This document shows, in pieces, positions 1 to 9,350 of a stretch of DNA of 64,000 nt. The stretch is from Flavobacteriales bacterium. GTDB lineage: Bacteria; Bacteroidota; Bacteroidia; Flavobacteriales; UBA7312. The stretch lies in contig JADHMQ010000002.1 of assembly GCA_016779935.1 (NCBI GenBank), positions 1 through 64,000 on the forward strand, given 5' to 3'. Numbering within the stretch: position 1 is the first letter of the stretch; each line of letters opens with the position of its first letter. The notes beneath the pieces are model-generated. The model was given only the letters and a program-made list of their open reading frames with translations. It did no database searches and was not told the DNA's origin. Position numbers and translations under genes: made by a program.

Positions 1-540
1 GGAAACCCTGGTGTCAAGTACGAAAATACAAGACACAATATAGGATTTAAAGTATTGGACGCTCTAGCCGAGTCGTCCAATACTTCTTTTAAAGAGGAAA
101 AACACGCTTACTACACTTCCATAAAACATAAGTCCAGAACCTATCACCTTATTAAACCTACCACTTTTATGAATTTGAGTGGCAAAGCCTTAAACTATTG
201 GATGCAACATCTAAAAGTTAAAGTCGAAAATGTTCTTGTGGTGACCGATGATATTGCTTTGCCCTTTAGTGTCATGCGACTTAGAGGCAAAGGCTCAGAT
301 GGTGGACACAACGGTTTAAAAGACATCAACTATTACTTAGGACATACTAAATATGCCCGTTTACGCTTTGGAGTAGGCGATCAGTTTTTGAAAGGGCAAC
401 AGGCTCAATACGTCTTATCGGAGTGGACAACAGACGAAGAAAAGGACTTGTCAGAACGCATTCAACACGCCACAAAGATGGTACTCGCTTTTGGCACTAT
501 TGGCTTGGCACGAACCATGAGTGATTTTAATGGAAAATGA
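1..540 (+). CDS. pth: Peptidyl-tRNA hydrolase, 5' end outside the window
   Basis: Releases tRNA from prematurely dropped peptidyl-tRNA by cutting the ester bond, so the tRNA can be reused. The reading frame is open from base 1, giving 179 residues, with only roughly the first ten missing. The fragment opens with GNPGVKYENTRHNIGF, the family signature; His12 of the fragment is the catalytic histidine. FMNLSG and GGHNGLKDI carry the conserved substrate-binding asparagines, and VVTDDIALP the conserved aspartate. A TTG at 55 is internal and not the start, because the signature lies upstream of it. Identification is secure. Confidence 0.95.
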   Translation, partial: GNPGVKYENTRHNIGFKVLDALAESSNTSFKEEKHAYYTSIKHKSRTYHLIKPTTFMNLSGKALNYWMQHLKVKVENVLVVTDDIALPFSVMRLRGKGSDGGHNGLKDINYYLGHTKYARLRFGVGDQFLKGQQAQYVLSEWTTDEEKDLSERIQHATKMVLAFGTIGLARTMSDFNGK

Positions 541-576
541 TTCCTTAGTTCAAGGTATCGCAGTTTCCCTACCTAA

Positions 577-1380
577 CTAATTTACCTTTCTTATCAGCCA
601 AATATCTTGTGTAGCTTTTCCATTTATAATATCTCCAGCAATATGCTCTAGTACTTTATGTTTGCCCACGAGTTTATGGATAAAATTTTTAGGATGATGA
701 CTAGCAAAACTTCGATGTACTACTTTAATGCTTTTATGCTCTATGAGTTTATCGTCAAAAAACCGTTCTTTTTCTTCATCTGATAATTTGTTGATGAAAG
801 CCTCTCCACTTAAAGTAATCTGTAATGTCCCATTTGGTTTAAGAATGCGAATCAATTCATCAAACCATTTATAGTGCAATTCTTCAGAAAGATGAGTGAA
901 AATAGAAATGCCATAAATAGCATCAAAGGTATTTTCATTGTAGTTTGTAGGTGGATATAATTGATTGGTACTGAATTGAATATTCTTAATATTTTTTGTG
1001 CACCAATTGATATACTTTAAATTATAATCTGTTCCGTAGCATATGCAATTTGGACTAAGTATTTTTGGAAAATGTCTTATTACCCTAGCTGTTCCACAGC
1101 CCCAATCTAAAAGCTTAATGTTGTCGATAGGCATATATTTATTGAAACGCTTAAGAATATGCTTTGCTGTTTCAATACTCCCAAAGTAATACGTATTATA
1201 ATTACTTATTCCAAATGCTTCATACATATAATAGGCTGGAGGTAGAATAATGTGAGGATTACTTTTTTTAAATCGTAATCTCTGTGTTGTACTTTTAATA
1301 TAGTGATAAAGAAAAAATAAGTAATCAACTATAAGTATAAAGAAAGTAGGTCTTAATGTTTTAAGAAGTAATTTTTTCAT
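577..1380 (-). CDS. Class I SAM-dependent methyltransferase
   Basis: A 267-residue protein with a Rossmann-fold methyltransferase core. LLDWGCGTARV (residues 90-100) is motif I, which binds S-adenosylmethionine; GTDYN is motif II-like; FDAIYGISIFTHL and LIRILKPNGTLQI fit motifs IV and VI. The first 30 residues are basic then hydrophobic (TFFILIVDYLFFLYHYI), suggesting a membrane anchor. The substrate cannot be told; this type is common in polysaccharide loci. Its ATG overlaps the TGA of the upstream T9SS gene by four bases, so the two are probably co-transcribed. The sequence is visibly more AT-rich than the housekeeping genes nearby, which may mean recent acquisition. Confidence 0.8.
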   Translation of the reverse strand: MKKLLLKTLRPTFFILIVDYLFFLYHYIKSTTQRLRFKKSNPHIILPPAYYMYEAFGISNYNTYYFGSIETAKHILKRFNKYMPIDNIKLLDWGCGTARVIRHFPKILSPNCICYGTDYNLKYINWCTKNIKNIQFSTNQLYPPTNYNENTFDAIYGISIFTHLSEELHYKWFDELIRILKPNGTLQITLSGEAFINKLSDEEKERFFDDKLIEHKSIKVVHRSFASHHPKNFIHKLVGKHKVLEHIAGDIINGKATQDIWLIRKVN

Positions 1381-2975
1381 TGAATAACTAAACTACTAAT
1401 ATATGATTTTTTGTCATTGCTTAACTCAATAAAATAGATACCTGTTCTTAAATTCGTTTTAATTGGGAAGTACTTGTCTGAATATTGGCCATTTTCAAAA
1501 ATTAGACGACCTGATGAATCATAAATATTTATTCTATTTATTATATCTTCACTATCGATTTTGAAATTACCTTTACTTGGGTTAGGATAAATTTTCACAA
1601 CACTATTGTTATCAATTTCATTTCGTCCTCTTAAATTTGCTCCCAAATCAATATACTTTTTAGCTTCTAATTTAACGTTGCAACCTTCTTGAAATGATAC
1701 GTTTTTATTGATGTATATTTCTTCACCATAAAAGTTGATTTCAGAGTTATTTAGAAAATTAATGTTACAATTATTACCTCCTAGGGATATCTTTTTCGCA
1801 AATACATCAGGGTATTTGGTCCAGTATGTTTTATTACATACGTTAATGTAAATTTCAAAGTTATCCACAACTCTAAACAGTTGTCCTTCTCCTTTTTCTA
1901 AGTAGGCGTTTAAAAAAGCCCCAGTAGTTAATTCGTTTTCAAATTGATTTAAAATTGAATAATTATCGTTAAAGTTTAATTTTAGGCTTAAACCATTTTT
2001 TATACTCTTGTTGAAAATCCAAAAATAATTATTCTCATATTTATCTTCCATAAACGAAATAACAAAATTTGACATATTAGAATTATTATTTGTTTCAATA
2101 GGATTTTGAGCGTCAAAAAGACTATTGAAAAATAAGTCGTTCTGTAAGTTCTGCCAATTCGATTGTGAAGGAATGATTGTTGTTTGGTTTTCTCCAATAC
2201 CTGTGTTCGTAGAATAGTGATATACATTTTTTAATTCTAAAGAAAATAATAAATCCCCATTATCGATTAAATTACCGTGTAGTTCTTTCAAACTTTCTTT
2301 TGTGGTTTGGCTTACAAGATTATCCCAAAATTTCGACCCTAACCAAGAATGATTAGAGCAATTGATGCTATATCCATTGCCACAGCCACCTGCTTGACCC
2401 TCTCTAGCCCAATAGAAAATTCCTTTTGATCCGTAAACTAAATTAGAGAAGATAACGTAGTTAAATTCAGCAATTTTTTTCCCTTCACCTGAGGGCATTC
2501 TTGGTGTAAACATTATAAAATATGGGAGATTATACTCTTTACCTAATGAAGAAAGAATTTGTAAGTTTTGAAAGTAATTTGTGTTGCCACTCATTGGGTA
2601 GTGGTCTACAGATAAAAAGTTCGGATTAGTTATATTTATAAAATCTTTTATGTAATTTTTATACTGTTGTATGTTAGCCTGTGGGCCAATATATTCATGA
2701 TTTATTTCTAATTGATTTTTTGTTGAGTAATTTGGGTATAAATTAGAAAACCTGATTTTATTGTCACTATAATTATGTATAGCATCAGAAAAAGGTTTAG
2801 TTGTTGAAAAGTGTGCGTTTTTTGATGGTTCGTCGACAATATGCCACCCAATTACTGCTGGGTGTGAACCATAATAATTTAATGCCGAACTACATTTTTC
2901 AAAGTCAAAATTTGGGTTGTCATTATTTCTATATACACTTATTTCGTGACAATTTAAAATAACTTTCAGATTCAA
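1377..2975 (-). CDS. Glycoside-hydrolase-like T9SS type A protein, N-terminus missing
   Basis: At least 532 residues. The visible N-terminus is already inside a TIM-barrel enzyme: LKVILNCHE is a beta-strand, GWHIVDEP resembles the acid/base Glu motif of clan A glycosidases, and GSKGIFYWAREGQ resembles a late barrel strand. The C-terminus, from VVKIYPNPSKGNF to the end, is a T9SS type A sorting domain, so the protein was made for export to the surface. There is no signal peptide and no in-frame ATG near the front. The listed start is an internal TTG; the frame stays open to 3146 and reads sensibly to about 2999 (DFLSRAHSLNLKV). The gene therefore looks decapitated, by deletion, rearrangement or misassembly. 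Substrate unknown. Confidence 0.7.
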   Translation of the reverse strand: MNLKVILNCHEISVYRNNDNPNFDFEKCSSALNYYGSHPAVIGWHIVDEPSKNAHFSTTKPFSDAIHNYSDNKIRFSNLYPNYSTKNQLEINHEYIGPQANIQQYKNYIKDFINITNPNFLSVDHYPMSGNTNYFQNLQILSSLGKEYNLPYFIMFTPRMPSGEGKKIAEFNYVIFSNLVYGSKGIFYWAREGQAGGCGNGYSINCSNHSWLGSKFWDNLVSQTTKESLKELHGNLIDNGDLLFSLELKNVYHYSTNTGIGENQTTIIPSQSNWQNLQNDLFFNSLFDAQNPIETNNNSNMSNFVISFMEDKYENNYFWIFNKSIKNGLSLKLNFNDNYSILNQFENELTTGAFLNAYLEKGEGQLFRVVDNFEIYINVCNKTYWTKYPDVFAKKISLGGNNCNINFLNNSEINFYGEEIYINKNVSFQEGCNVKLEAKKYIDLGANLRGRNEIDNNSVVKIYPNPSKGNFKIDSEDIINRINIYDSSGRLIFENGQYSDKYFPIKTNLRTGIYFIELSNDKKSYISSLVIQ

Positions 2976-2982
2976 AGAGTGA

Positions 2983-3345
2983 GCACGACTTAAAAAGTCT
3001 AGTACTGGAGTTGTTTCAGTATTTGAAACAGACTCTAACGGTTGTGCGTCTGATACAGCAAAACTTACGGTTACGATTGATTCTACAGTAAGTATAGTAG
3101 AAAAAGAGACTCTGAATATTAGAGTATACCCTAATCCATTCGAAAACTATACAGCAGTAGAGTTTGATAATCCTCAAAGTGAGCATTACACAGTAAAATT
3201 AATAGATGTTAGAGGGAGGTTAGTTCATCATCAAGAAGTAATTACAGAACGATTAGTCATTTATAGAAATCAAATGCAAAGGGGTATCTATTATTTGGAA
3301 GTTGATGGTAAACGTAAGGCTCGAGAAATAGTAATTATTCAATAA
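2983..3345 (+). pseudogene. C-terminal remnant of a second T9SS type A protein
   Basis: Frame 1 is open from just after a TGA at 2980 to the TAA at 3343 and has no start codon with a signal peptide. It reads as the tail of an adhesin-like protein: FETDSNGCASDTAKLTVTI resembles the end of an Ig-like or PKD-type repeat. After it comes NIRVYPNPFENYTAVEF, then LIDVRGRLV and RGIYYLEVDG, a complete type A sorting domain. It has no upstream body: at about base 3000 it runs into the glycosidase-like gene on the opposite strand. It has no ATG near its beginning. A strong terminator follows directly. Confidence 0.7.
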
Positions 3346-3346
3346 A

Positions 3347-3377
3347 ATATAAAAGCCCCAATTTGGGGCTTTTATAT
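3347..3377. terminator. Bidirectional terminator between T9SS remnant and glyS
   Basis: A 13-bp perfect stem, atataaaagcccc (3347-3359) with ggggcttttatat (3365-3377), and a 5-base loop. The GC core is flanked by A-runs on one side and T-runs on the other. It can end the plus-strand T9SS gene and the minus-strand glyS transcript. Confidence 0.85.
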
Positions 3378-3392
3378 TTGAGTTTTGAGGCA

Positions 3393-4922
3393 TTATAAGT
3401 AGTTTCTAAAATCCACTTTTTTTGAAACAAGTGCATGTAAGCTGTCTATTGCTACTCGCTCTTGAGTCATAGTGTCTCTGTCTCTAACTGTTACTGTATT
3501 GTCTTCCAAGCTTTGGTGATCTACCGTAATGCAATAAGGTGTACCTATAGCGTCTTGACGTCTATAACGTTTACCAATGGAGTCTTTTTCTTCGTATTGG
3601 CACAGGAAGTCGCACTGAAGAAGACTCAAGATTTCACGAGCCTTTTCTGGCAATCCATCCTTTTTAGTTAGGGGCAAAATCGCTGCTTTCACAGGAGCCA
3701 ATAATGCAGGGATTGACAATACTAACCTGTTTTCGCCATTCACCTCTTCCTCTTTATAAGAGTTGCTAAGAATAGTTAAAAACATTCGGTCAAGACCAAT
3801 GGAGGTCTCTACCACATAAGGGACATAGCTCTCATTAATCTCAGGGTCAAAGTATTGCACTTTTCGTCCTGAATGTTCCTGATGACTTTTCAAATCGAAG
3901 TCTGTACGAGAATGAATTCCCTCTAATTCTTTGAACCCAAAAGGAAACTTAAATTCAATATCGCAAGCAGCATTAGCGTAGTGGGCCAAATTGTCGTGGT
4001 CGTGAAAACGGAAAAGTTCTTTGTCGATTCCAAGACTCAAATGCCATTTCATTCTAGAGTCTTTCCAATGTTCATACCATTTCATTTCCTCGCCAGGACG
4101 AACAAAAAATTGCATTTCCATTTGCTCAAACTCGCGCATACGGAAGATAAATTGACGCGCTACAATTTCGTTTCTAAATGCCTTCCCAGTTTGTGCTATA
4201 CCAAAAGGAATTTTCATACGAGCAGTTTTCTGCACATTCAAAAAATTAACAAAAATACCTTGAGCGGTTTCAGGTCTGAGGTAAAGGTCAGTAGCCCCAT
4301 CGCTTGTCGACCCCATTTGTGTTTTGAACATTAAATTGAACTGACGAACATCGGTCCAATTTTTTGTGCCAGACACAGGGCAAACGATTTCTAACTCTTC
4401 AATAAGTGCTTTAACATCATCCAATTTATTAGCACTCATAGATTCGCTAAAGCGTTGCATAATGCTTAGGCATTTTGACTTGTAACCCAAAACTCTAGGG
4501 TTAGTGCTTACAAATTGTTCTTTGTCGAAACTATCGCCAAAACGCTTGATAGCTTTTTTGACTTCTTTATCAATTTTGCCTTCAATTTTAGCCACATAGT
4601 CTTCAATAAGAACATCGGCTCTGTATCGTTTTTTAGAATCTTTATTATCTATGAGAGGGTCGTTAAAAGCATCAACATGACCCGACGCTTTCCAAGTGGT
4701 AGGGTGCATAAAAATAGCAGAGTCCAAACCCACAATATTTTCATTCATATTAACCATTGACTTCCACCAATAGTTGCGAATATTATTCTTTAGTTCAGAG
4801 CCGTTAGGGCCATAATCATATACTGCTGCTAGTCCATCATACAACTCACTAGATTGAAAAATAAAACCATACTCTTTAGCGTGAGCAACGACTTTTTTAA
4901 ATACCTCTTCATAATTTGCCAT
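3393..4922 (-). CDS. glyS: Glycine--tRNA ligase, alpha2 type
   Basis: Charges tRNA-Gly with glycine. The 509 residues match the single-chain dimeric glycyl-tRNA synthetase, not the alpha2beta2 form. Class II motifs are visible: the N-terminal SSELYDGLAAVYDYGPNG, motif 2 in AFRNEIVARQFIFRMREFEQ, and motif 3 in ETSIGLDRMFL. A C-terminal anticodon-binding domain follows (PVKAAILPLTKKDGL). The gene stands alone, with its own promoter box five bases ahead of the ATG and a shared terminator behind. Confidence 0.96.
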   Translation of the reverse strand: MANYEEVFKKVVAHAKEYGFIFQSSELYDGLAAVYDYGPNGSELKNNIRNYWWKSMVNMNENIVGLDSAIFMHPTTWKASGHVDAFNDPLIDNKDSKKRYRADVLIEDYVAKIEGKIDKEVKKAIKRFGDSFDKEQFVSTNPRVLGYKSKCLSIMQRFSESMSANKLDDVKALIEELEIVCPVSGTKNWTDVRQFNLMFKTQMGSTSDGATDLYLRPETAQGIFVNFLNVQKTARMKIPFGIAQTGKAFRNEIVARQFIFRMREFEQMEMQFFVRPGEEMKWYEHWKDSRMKWHLSLGIDKELFRFHDHDNLAHYANAACDIEFKFPFGFKELEGIHSRTDFDLKSHQEHSGRKVQYFDPEINESYVPYVVETSIGLDRMFLTILSNSYKEEEVNGENRLVLSIPALLAPVKAAILPLTKKDGLPEKAREILSLLQCDFLCQYEEKDSIGKRYRRQDAIGTPYCITVDHQSLEDNTVTVRDRDTMTQERVAIDSLHALVSKKVDFRNYL

Positions 4923-4926
4923 GTCG

Positions 4927-4934
4927 CAAAAATA
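4927..4934 (-). promoter_or_regulatory. -7 box of glyS
   Basis: TATTTTTG on the minus strand matches TAnnTTTG, the -7 element of the Bacteroidota primary sigma factor. It ends four bases before the glyS ATG, which implies a leaderless or nearly leaderless mRNA. Confidence 0.6.
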
Positions 4935-4968
4935 AACATATTAGTTACACTTTTACATCCTCTTTTGT

Positions 4969-4976
4969 TATCTTTG
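4969..4976 (+). promoter_or_regulatory. -7 box of the DUF3109 gene
   Basis: TATCTTTG matches TAnnTTTG and stops five bases before the ATG at 4982. No clear -33 TTG stands at the best spacing. The glyS box lies 34 bases away on the other strand. Confidence 0.6.
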
Positions 4977-4981
4977 TATAG

Positions 4982-5554
4982 ATGGTTCAGATTGAAGACA
5001 AGATTATTTCATTAGACGTGTTTGACAGACAATTTGCTTGCGACTTATCCGCTTGCAAAGGAGCATGTTGCGTTGACGGAGATGCTGGAGCCCCATTAAA
5101 TGATGATGAGCTTTTTGTACTGTCTGAAATTTTTGATGAGGTAAAACCATATATGCGTCAAGAAGGAATTGACGCTATTGAAGAACAAGGCTTTTATGTC
5201 GTTGATTCAGACGGTGATAATACCACTCCCTTAATCAATAATAATGAATGTGCATTTGTTTCCTTTGATGTTGACGGCACAGCAAAATGCAGCATCGAAC
5301 AGGCTTATAATGAGGGTAAAGTCGACTTTAAAAAGCCTATATCTTGTCATCTTTTTCCGATAAGAATTGAAAAGTATAAAGATTTTGACGCAGTTAATTA
5401 TGAAGCCATAGACATTTGCAAGCCAGCTTGTGATTGTGGGGAAAAATTACAAATGCCTGTCTTTCGTTTTTTAAAAGAACCACTTATTCGACACTATGGA
5501 GAAAAATGGTTTGAGGAGCTGTGTGAAGCCGACAAACTTTTAAAAAATAGTTAA
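4982..5554 (+). CDS. DUF3109 family cysteine-rich protein
   Basis: A 190-residue soluble protein of unknown function, common in Bacteroidota. The cysteines are highly patterned: CDLSACKGACC near the front, then NNECAF, AKCSIEQ, ISCHLFPIRI and ICKPACDCGEK. That set resembles the YkgJ-like group and suggests a bound zinc ion or iron-sulfur cluster, but the ligand is not known. ATG 4982 is chosen because a promoter box sits directly before it. It is followed by the long nrdB leader, so it is probably monocistronic. Confidence 0.8.
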   Translation: MVQIEDKIISLDVFDRQFACDLSACKGACCVDGDAGAPLNDDELFVLSEIFDEVKPYMRQEGIDAIEEQGFYVVDSDGDNTTPLINNNECAFVSFDVDGTAKCSIEQAYNEGKVDFKKPISCHLFPIRIEKYKDFDAVNYEAIDICKPACDCGEKLQMPVFRFLKEPLIRHYGEKWFEELCEADKLLKNS

Positions 5555-5923
5555 TCAACGAGCTAATAATTTTTGTTTTTCAATTTTTTGAAACGTAAAA
5601 TGACATCCATTTTTTTTTGAAAAAAATCTTGACTTTTTGAAAAGTTTCAACTTGCTCGGTTAAGCAATTTTTTTTTGAAATAAAAAAAACAGAGGACTGT
5701 TAACAACTTGAATTTATTGTGAATAAAATTGAATTGCTTTCGTCTTTTTTTTTTGAAACATTTGTTGTGAGCTAATTCATATATCAAACGCACTGTTTGA
5801 ATTTACAAAAGTTGAATTGGTTGTGTTTTAGGAGTAAATCCCATAAAATGTAAAGCTAACCTGAAAGGTGGAGAAATCAAAATTTTCTCTAGGAAAACCT
5901 TTCGCTAAATTTTAAAATGAAGA
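5555..5923 (+). promoter_or_regulatory. 369-base non-coding nrdBA leader
   Basis: There is no plausible gene on either strand. The first part is T-rich and holds five runs of the form T(5-10)GAAA, ending at G5590, G5619, G5639, G5677 and G5755. The last 70 bases hold a nested hairpin (separate entry) that ends 17 bases before the nrdB ATG. No exact TAnnTTTG box is visible; TAAAATTG at 5724-5731 is one mismatch away. No NrdR-box pair was recognised. Control of nrdBA probably resides here. Confidence 0.5.
5854..5906 (+). promoter_or_regulatory. Nested hairpin in the nrdB 5' leader
   Basis: AGC (5854-5856) pairs with GCT (5904-5906), GAAAGGT (5863-5869) with ACCTTTC (5897-5903), and GAGAAA (5871-5876) with TTTCTC (5884-5889). 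This gives a two-stage hairpin with an asymmetric internal loop (5890-5896). It has no T-tail, so it is not a plain terminator. A regulatory RNA or a ribosome-access switch is possible. I do not recognise it as a known riboswitch class. Confidence 0.45.
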
Positions 5924-6907
5924 ATGGCAACAGCTATTGAACCCATACTCAAAGAGAACGCAAATCGTTTCGTTTTATTTCCTATAGAACACGACGATAT
6001 TTGGAAGTGGTATAAGAAACAAGAAGCTAGTTTTTGGACTGCTGAGGAGATTGATTTGCATCAAGACCTAGTAGACTGGGAATCAAAGCTGAATGACGAT
6101 GAACGCTACTTCATCAAGCATATATTAGCGTTCTTTGCAGCAAGTGATGGTATCGTAAATGAGAACCTAGCTGAGAATTTTGTAAACGAAGTTCAGTATA
6201 CTGAGGCAAAGTTCTTTTACGGTTTTCAAATTATGATGGAGAACATCCATTCAGAAACCTATTCGTTATTAATTGATACCTACATCAAAGACAAGAAAGA
6301 AAGAAACCAGTTGTTTACTGCCATTGAACATTTTGATGCTATTAAGAAAAAAGCAGATTGGGCAATCAAGTGGATTGGAAGCGATTCTTTTGCTGAAAGG
6401 CTAATTGCTTTTGCAGCTGTTGAGGGAATTTTCTTCTCCGGCTCATTTTGTTCTATCTTCTGGCTCAAGAAAAGAGGACTTATGCCAGGTCTTACGTTCT
6501 CAAACGAGCTTATAAGTAGAGATGAAGGTTTACATTGTGATTTTGCATGTCATTTACATAATCACCACCTAATCAATAAAGTTCCTAAAGAGAGAATAAA
6601 AGAAATTATAGTAGACGCATTAGATATCGAAAGAGAGTTTATCATTGAATCTTTACCAGTAAAATTAATTGGTATGAATTCGGATTTAATGACCAAATAT
6701 TTAGAGTTTGTTACCGATCGCCTGTTAGTAGAATTAGGCTGCGAGAAGGTTTACAATTCTGAAAACCCATTTGATTTTATGGAAATGATTTCCTTAGAAG
6801 GAAAAACAAATTTCTTTGAAAAAAGAGTAGGTGATTACCAAAAAGCGGGAGTATTAGGTGAATCATCAGACTCAAAAGATAATTTTTCGTTTGACGACGA
6901 TTTTTAA
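5924..6907 (+). CDS. nrdB: Ribonucleotide reductase class Ia small subunit
   Basis: Carries the di-iron/tyrosyl-radical cofactor that starts reduction of ribonucleoside diphosphates to deoxyribonucleotides. At 327 residues it resembles the eukaryotic-like R2 group. Metal ligands can be placed: Asp75 in [13 protein letters not shown], Glu106 and His109 in [10 protein letters not shown], then the Glu of [10 protein letters not shown] and the Glu and His of [11 protein letters not shown]. Tyr113 is the radical tyrosine. The C-terminus NFSFDDDF is the tail that docks onto the large subunit. nrdA follows 35 bases later, so the pair is an operon with the structured leader in front. Confidence 0.96.
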   Translation: MATAIEPILKENANRFVLFPIEHDDIWKWYKKQEASFWTAEEIDLHQDLVDWESKLNDDERYFIKHILAFFAASDGIVNENLAENFVNEVQYTEAKFFYGFQIMMENIHSETYSLLIDTYIKDKKERNQLFTAIEHFDAIKKKADWAIKWIGSDSFAERLIAFAAVEGIFFSGSFCSIFWLKKRGLMPGLTFSNELISRDEGLHCDFACHLHNHHLINKVPKERIKEIIVDALDIEREFIIESLPVKLIGMNSDLMTKYLEFVTDRLLVELGCEKVYNSENPFDFMEMISLEGKTNFFEKRVGDYQKAGVLGESSDSKDNFSFDDDF

Positions 6908-6942
6908 TAGAAGTAAGTTACTTAACAAGTAAAAATAAAAGG

Positions 6943-9330
6943 ATGTTTGTAGTAAAAAGAGATGGAAGAAAAGAGTCAATAAAGTTTGATAAGATTACGG
7001 CTCGAATTCAAAAGTTATGTTATGGCTTTAGTGACTTGGTAGAACCTACCGCAGTTGCTATGAAAGTAATTGAGGGAATTTATGAAGGTGTAACTACTTC
7101 GGAGCTAGATAATTTAGCTGCTGAGGTGTCAGCTTCAATGACCACCCGTCACCCCGATTATGCCTTATTAGCTTCCAGAATCTCCGTTTCTAACTTACAC
7201 AAAGACACCAAGAAATCGTTTTCCGAAACGATGACTGAGCTATACAATTACATCAACCCAAAGACGGGCAAGAAAGCACCATTGATTGCTGACGATGTTA
7301 TTAAAATTATCAAAAAGAACGCCGAGCTTTTAGACTCTACCATCATTTACGATAGAGATTTTTGCTACGATTACTTCGGCTTTAAAACATTAGAGCGTTC
7401 TTATCTTTTGAGATTAAATGGTAAAGTTGCTGAACGACCACAGCACATGCTTATGCGTGTAGCTATTGGTATTCACAAAGAAGATATACAGTCTGCTATT
7501 GAAACGTATGAGTTGATGTCGCAGAAATATTTTACACATGCTACTCCTACATTATTTAATGCTGGAACGCCTAAGCCACAAATGTCATCTTGTTTTCTAT
7601 TAACAATGAAAGACGATAGTATTGATGGGATTTACGATACACTAAAGCAATGTGCAAAAATTTCTCAATCAGCAGGTGGTATAGGTCTAAGCATTCACAA
7701 TGTACGAGCAACAGGCTCGTATATTAGAGGAACTAACGGGACGTCTAATGGAATCGTTCCAATGCTAAGAGTATTCAACGATACAGCACGCTACGTTGAC
7801 CAAGGCGGTGGCAAAAGAAAGGGTTCATTTGCTATTTACTTAGAACCTTGGCATGCTGATGTTTTTGATTTCTTAGACTTAAGAAAAAACCATGGTAAGG
7901 AAGAAATGAGAGCAAGAGATTTATTCTTCGCTTTATGGACTCCAGATTTATTCATGCAAAGGGTTAAAGAAGACGGAGAATGGACGCTAATGTGTCCTAA
8001 CGAATGTCCAGGTTTAGCAGATACTTACGGAAAAGATTTCGAGAACTTATACAAAAAGTACGAGAAGGCAGGGAAAGGCAGAAAGACGATTAGAGCAAGA
8101 GAGTTGTGGGAAAAGGTAGTAGAGTCTCAAGTTGAAACGGGCACACCTTACATTCTTTACAAAGACGCTTGTAATGAGAAGTCTAACCAAAAGAACTTGG
8201 GAACTATTCGTTCTTCCAATTTATGTACTGAAATTATAGAGTACACTGCGCCAGATGAAGTTGCTGTTTGTAACCTTGCTTCAATTGCATTACCAATGTT
8301 TATTGATGAGGAGAAAAATGTATTCGACCACGAAAAGCTATATAACATCACTCGTGTAATTACTAAAAACCTAAACAAAGTAATTGATAGAAATTACTAC
8401 CCTGTTGCAGAAGCTAAAAATTCAAATATGCGTCACAGACCTGTTGGACTCGGAGTGCAAGGTTTAGCAGATGCATTTATTAAACTTCGTTTACCTTTCG
8501 ATTCTCCGGAAGCAAAAGTGTTGAATGAAGAAATTTTTGAGACCATTTATTTTGCTGCTTTAACATCATCAATGGAATCCGCGAAAGAAGAGGGGGCATA
8601 TCAAACTTATGAAGGCTCTCCAATCTCTCAGGGTCTGTTCCAGCACAACTTGTGGGGTAAGAAAGACGAAGAGCTAAGCGGAAGATGGGCTTGGGGAGAA
8701 CTAAGAAATCAGATAAAAGAAAATGGTGTGCGTAACAGCTTATTATTAGCTCCTATGCCAACAGCATCCACTTCTCAAATCTTAGGAAACAACGAATGTT
8801 TCGAGCCATACACATCAAACATCTATACTAGACGTGTGTTGTCAGGAGAGTTTGTTGTCGTAAACAAACACCTACTACTTGATTTGGTACAGTTAGGCTT
8901 ATGGAACGATGAAATGAAAAATGAAATCATTAAAGCAAATGGTTCTGTTCAAGGTATTGAATCAATTCCTGAAAACATCAAAGCACTTTACAAAACCGTT
9001 TGGGAAATTAAGATGAAAGATATCATTGATATGTCAGCCGATAGAGGACACTTCATTGACCAATCTCAATCTCTAAACTTATTTATTGATCAGCCTAACA
9101 TTGGCAAGATTACATCAATGCATTTTTACGCTTGGGAGAAAGGTCTCAAAACAGGGATGTACTACCTAAGAACAAAAGCGGCTACTCAAGCGATACAGTT
9201 TACGGTACAAAAGCAAGCTAAATCTCAACTCGAACCAGTTGTTGCTAATAAAGAAGGAGAGTACACTTCTGAAGAAGCGATAGCATGTTCAATTGACAAT
9301 CCAGACGATTGCATAGCTTGTGGTTCTTAG
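6943..9330 (+). CDS. nrdA: Ribonucleotide reductase class Ia large subunit
   Basis: Catalytic and allosteric subunit of the same enzyme. Its 795 residues begin with an ATP-cone ([18 protein letters not shown]), so activity should be switched by the ATP/dATP ratio. SSCFLL holds the first redox cysteine, SNLCTEIIE the thiyl-radical cysteine, and [10 protein letters not shown] the second redox cysteine. The C-terminal tail DDCIACGS carries the CxxC that is reduced by thioredoxin or glutaredoxin. [18 protein letters not shown] is the conserved late barrel segment. It follows nrdB and is closed by a strong terminator. Confidence 0.97.
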   Translation: MFVVKRDGRKESIKFDKITARIQKLCYGFSDLVEPTAVAMKVIEGIYEGVTTSELDNLAAEVSASMTTRHPDYALLASRISVSNLHKDTKKSFSETMTELYNYINPKTGKKAPLIADDVIKIIKKNAELLDSTIIYDRDFCYDYFGFKTLERSYLLRLNGKVAERPQHMLMRVAIGIHKEDIQSAIETYELMSQKYFTHATPTLFNAGTPKPQMSSCFLLTMKDDSIDGIYDTLKQCAKISQSAGGIGLSIHNVRATGSYIRGTNGTSNGIVPMLRVFNDTARYVDQGGGKRKGSFAIYLEPWHADVFDFLDLRKNHGKEEMRARDLFFALWTPDLFMQRVKEDGEWTLMCPNECPGLADTYGKDFENLYKKYEKAGKGRKTIRARELWEKVVESQVETGTPYILYKDACNEKSNQKNLGTIRSSNLCTEIIEYTAPDEVAVCNLASIALPMFIDEEKNVFDHEKLYNITRVITKNLNKVIDRNYYPVAEAKNSNMRHRPVGLGVQGLADAFIKLRLPFDSPEAKVLNEEIFETIYFAALTSSMESAKEEGAYQTYEGSPISQGLFQHNLWGKKDEELSGRWAWGELRNQIKENGVRNSLLLAPMPTASTSQILGNNECFEPYTSNIYTRRVLSGEFVVVNKHLLLDLVQLGLWNDEMKNEIIKANGSVQGIESIPENIKALYKTVWEIKMKDIIDMSADRGHFIDQSQSLNLFIDQPNIGKITSMHFYAWEKGLKTGMYYLRTKAATQAIQFTVQKQAKSQLEPVVANKEGEYTSEEAIACSIDNPDDCIACGS

Positions 9331-9350
9331 ATAGAAACTAATTAAGTTAG

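Noticed and set aside
1861-1869. Perfect DnaA-box sequence TTATCCACA
   Set aside because: It lies inside the coding region of the T9SS glycosidase-like gene, is single, and has no AT-rich unwinding region or dnaA/gidA context; chance is enough.
3981-4334. 117-residue ORF antisense to glyS
   Set aside because: It is a shadow of the synthetase gene on the opposite strand, with no family features or promoter.
5555-5850. Possible separate small RNA gene in the nrdB leader region
   Set aside because: No recognisable 4.5S, 6S, tmRNA or RNase P core sequence, no clear promoter-terminator pair; treated as leader.
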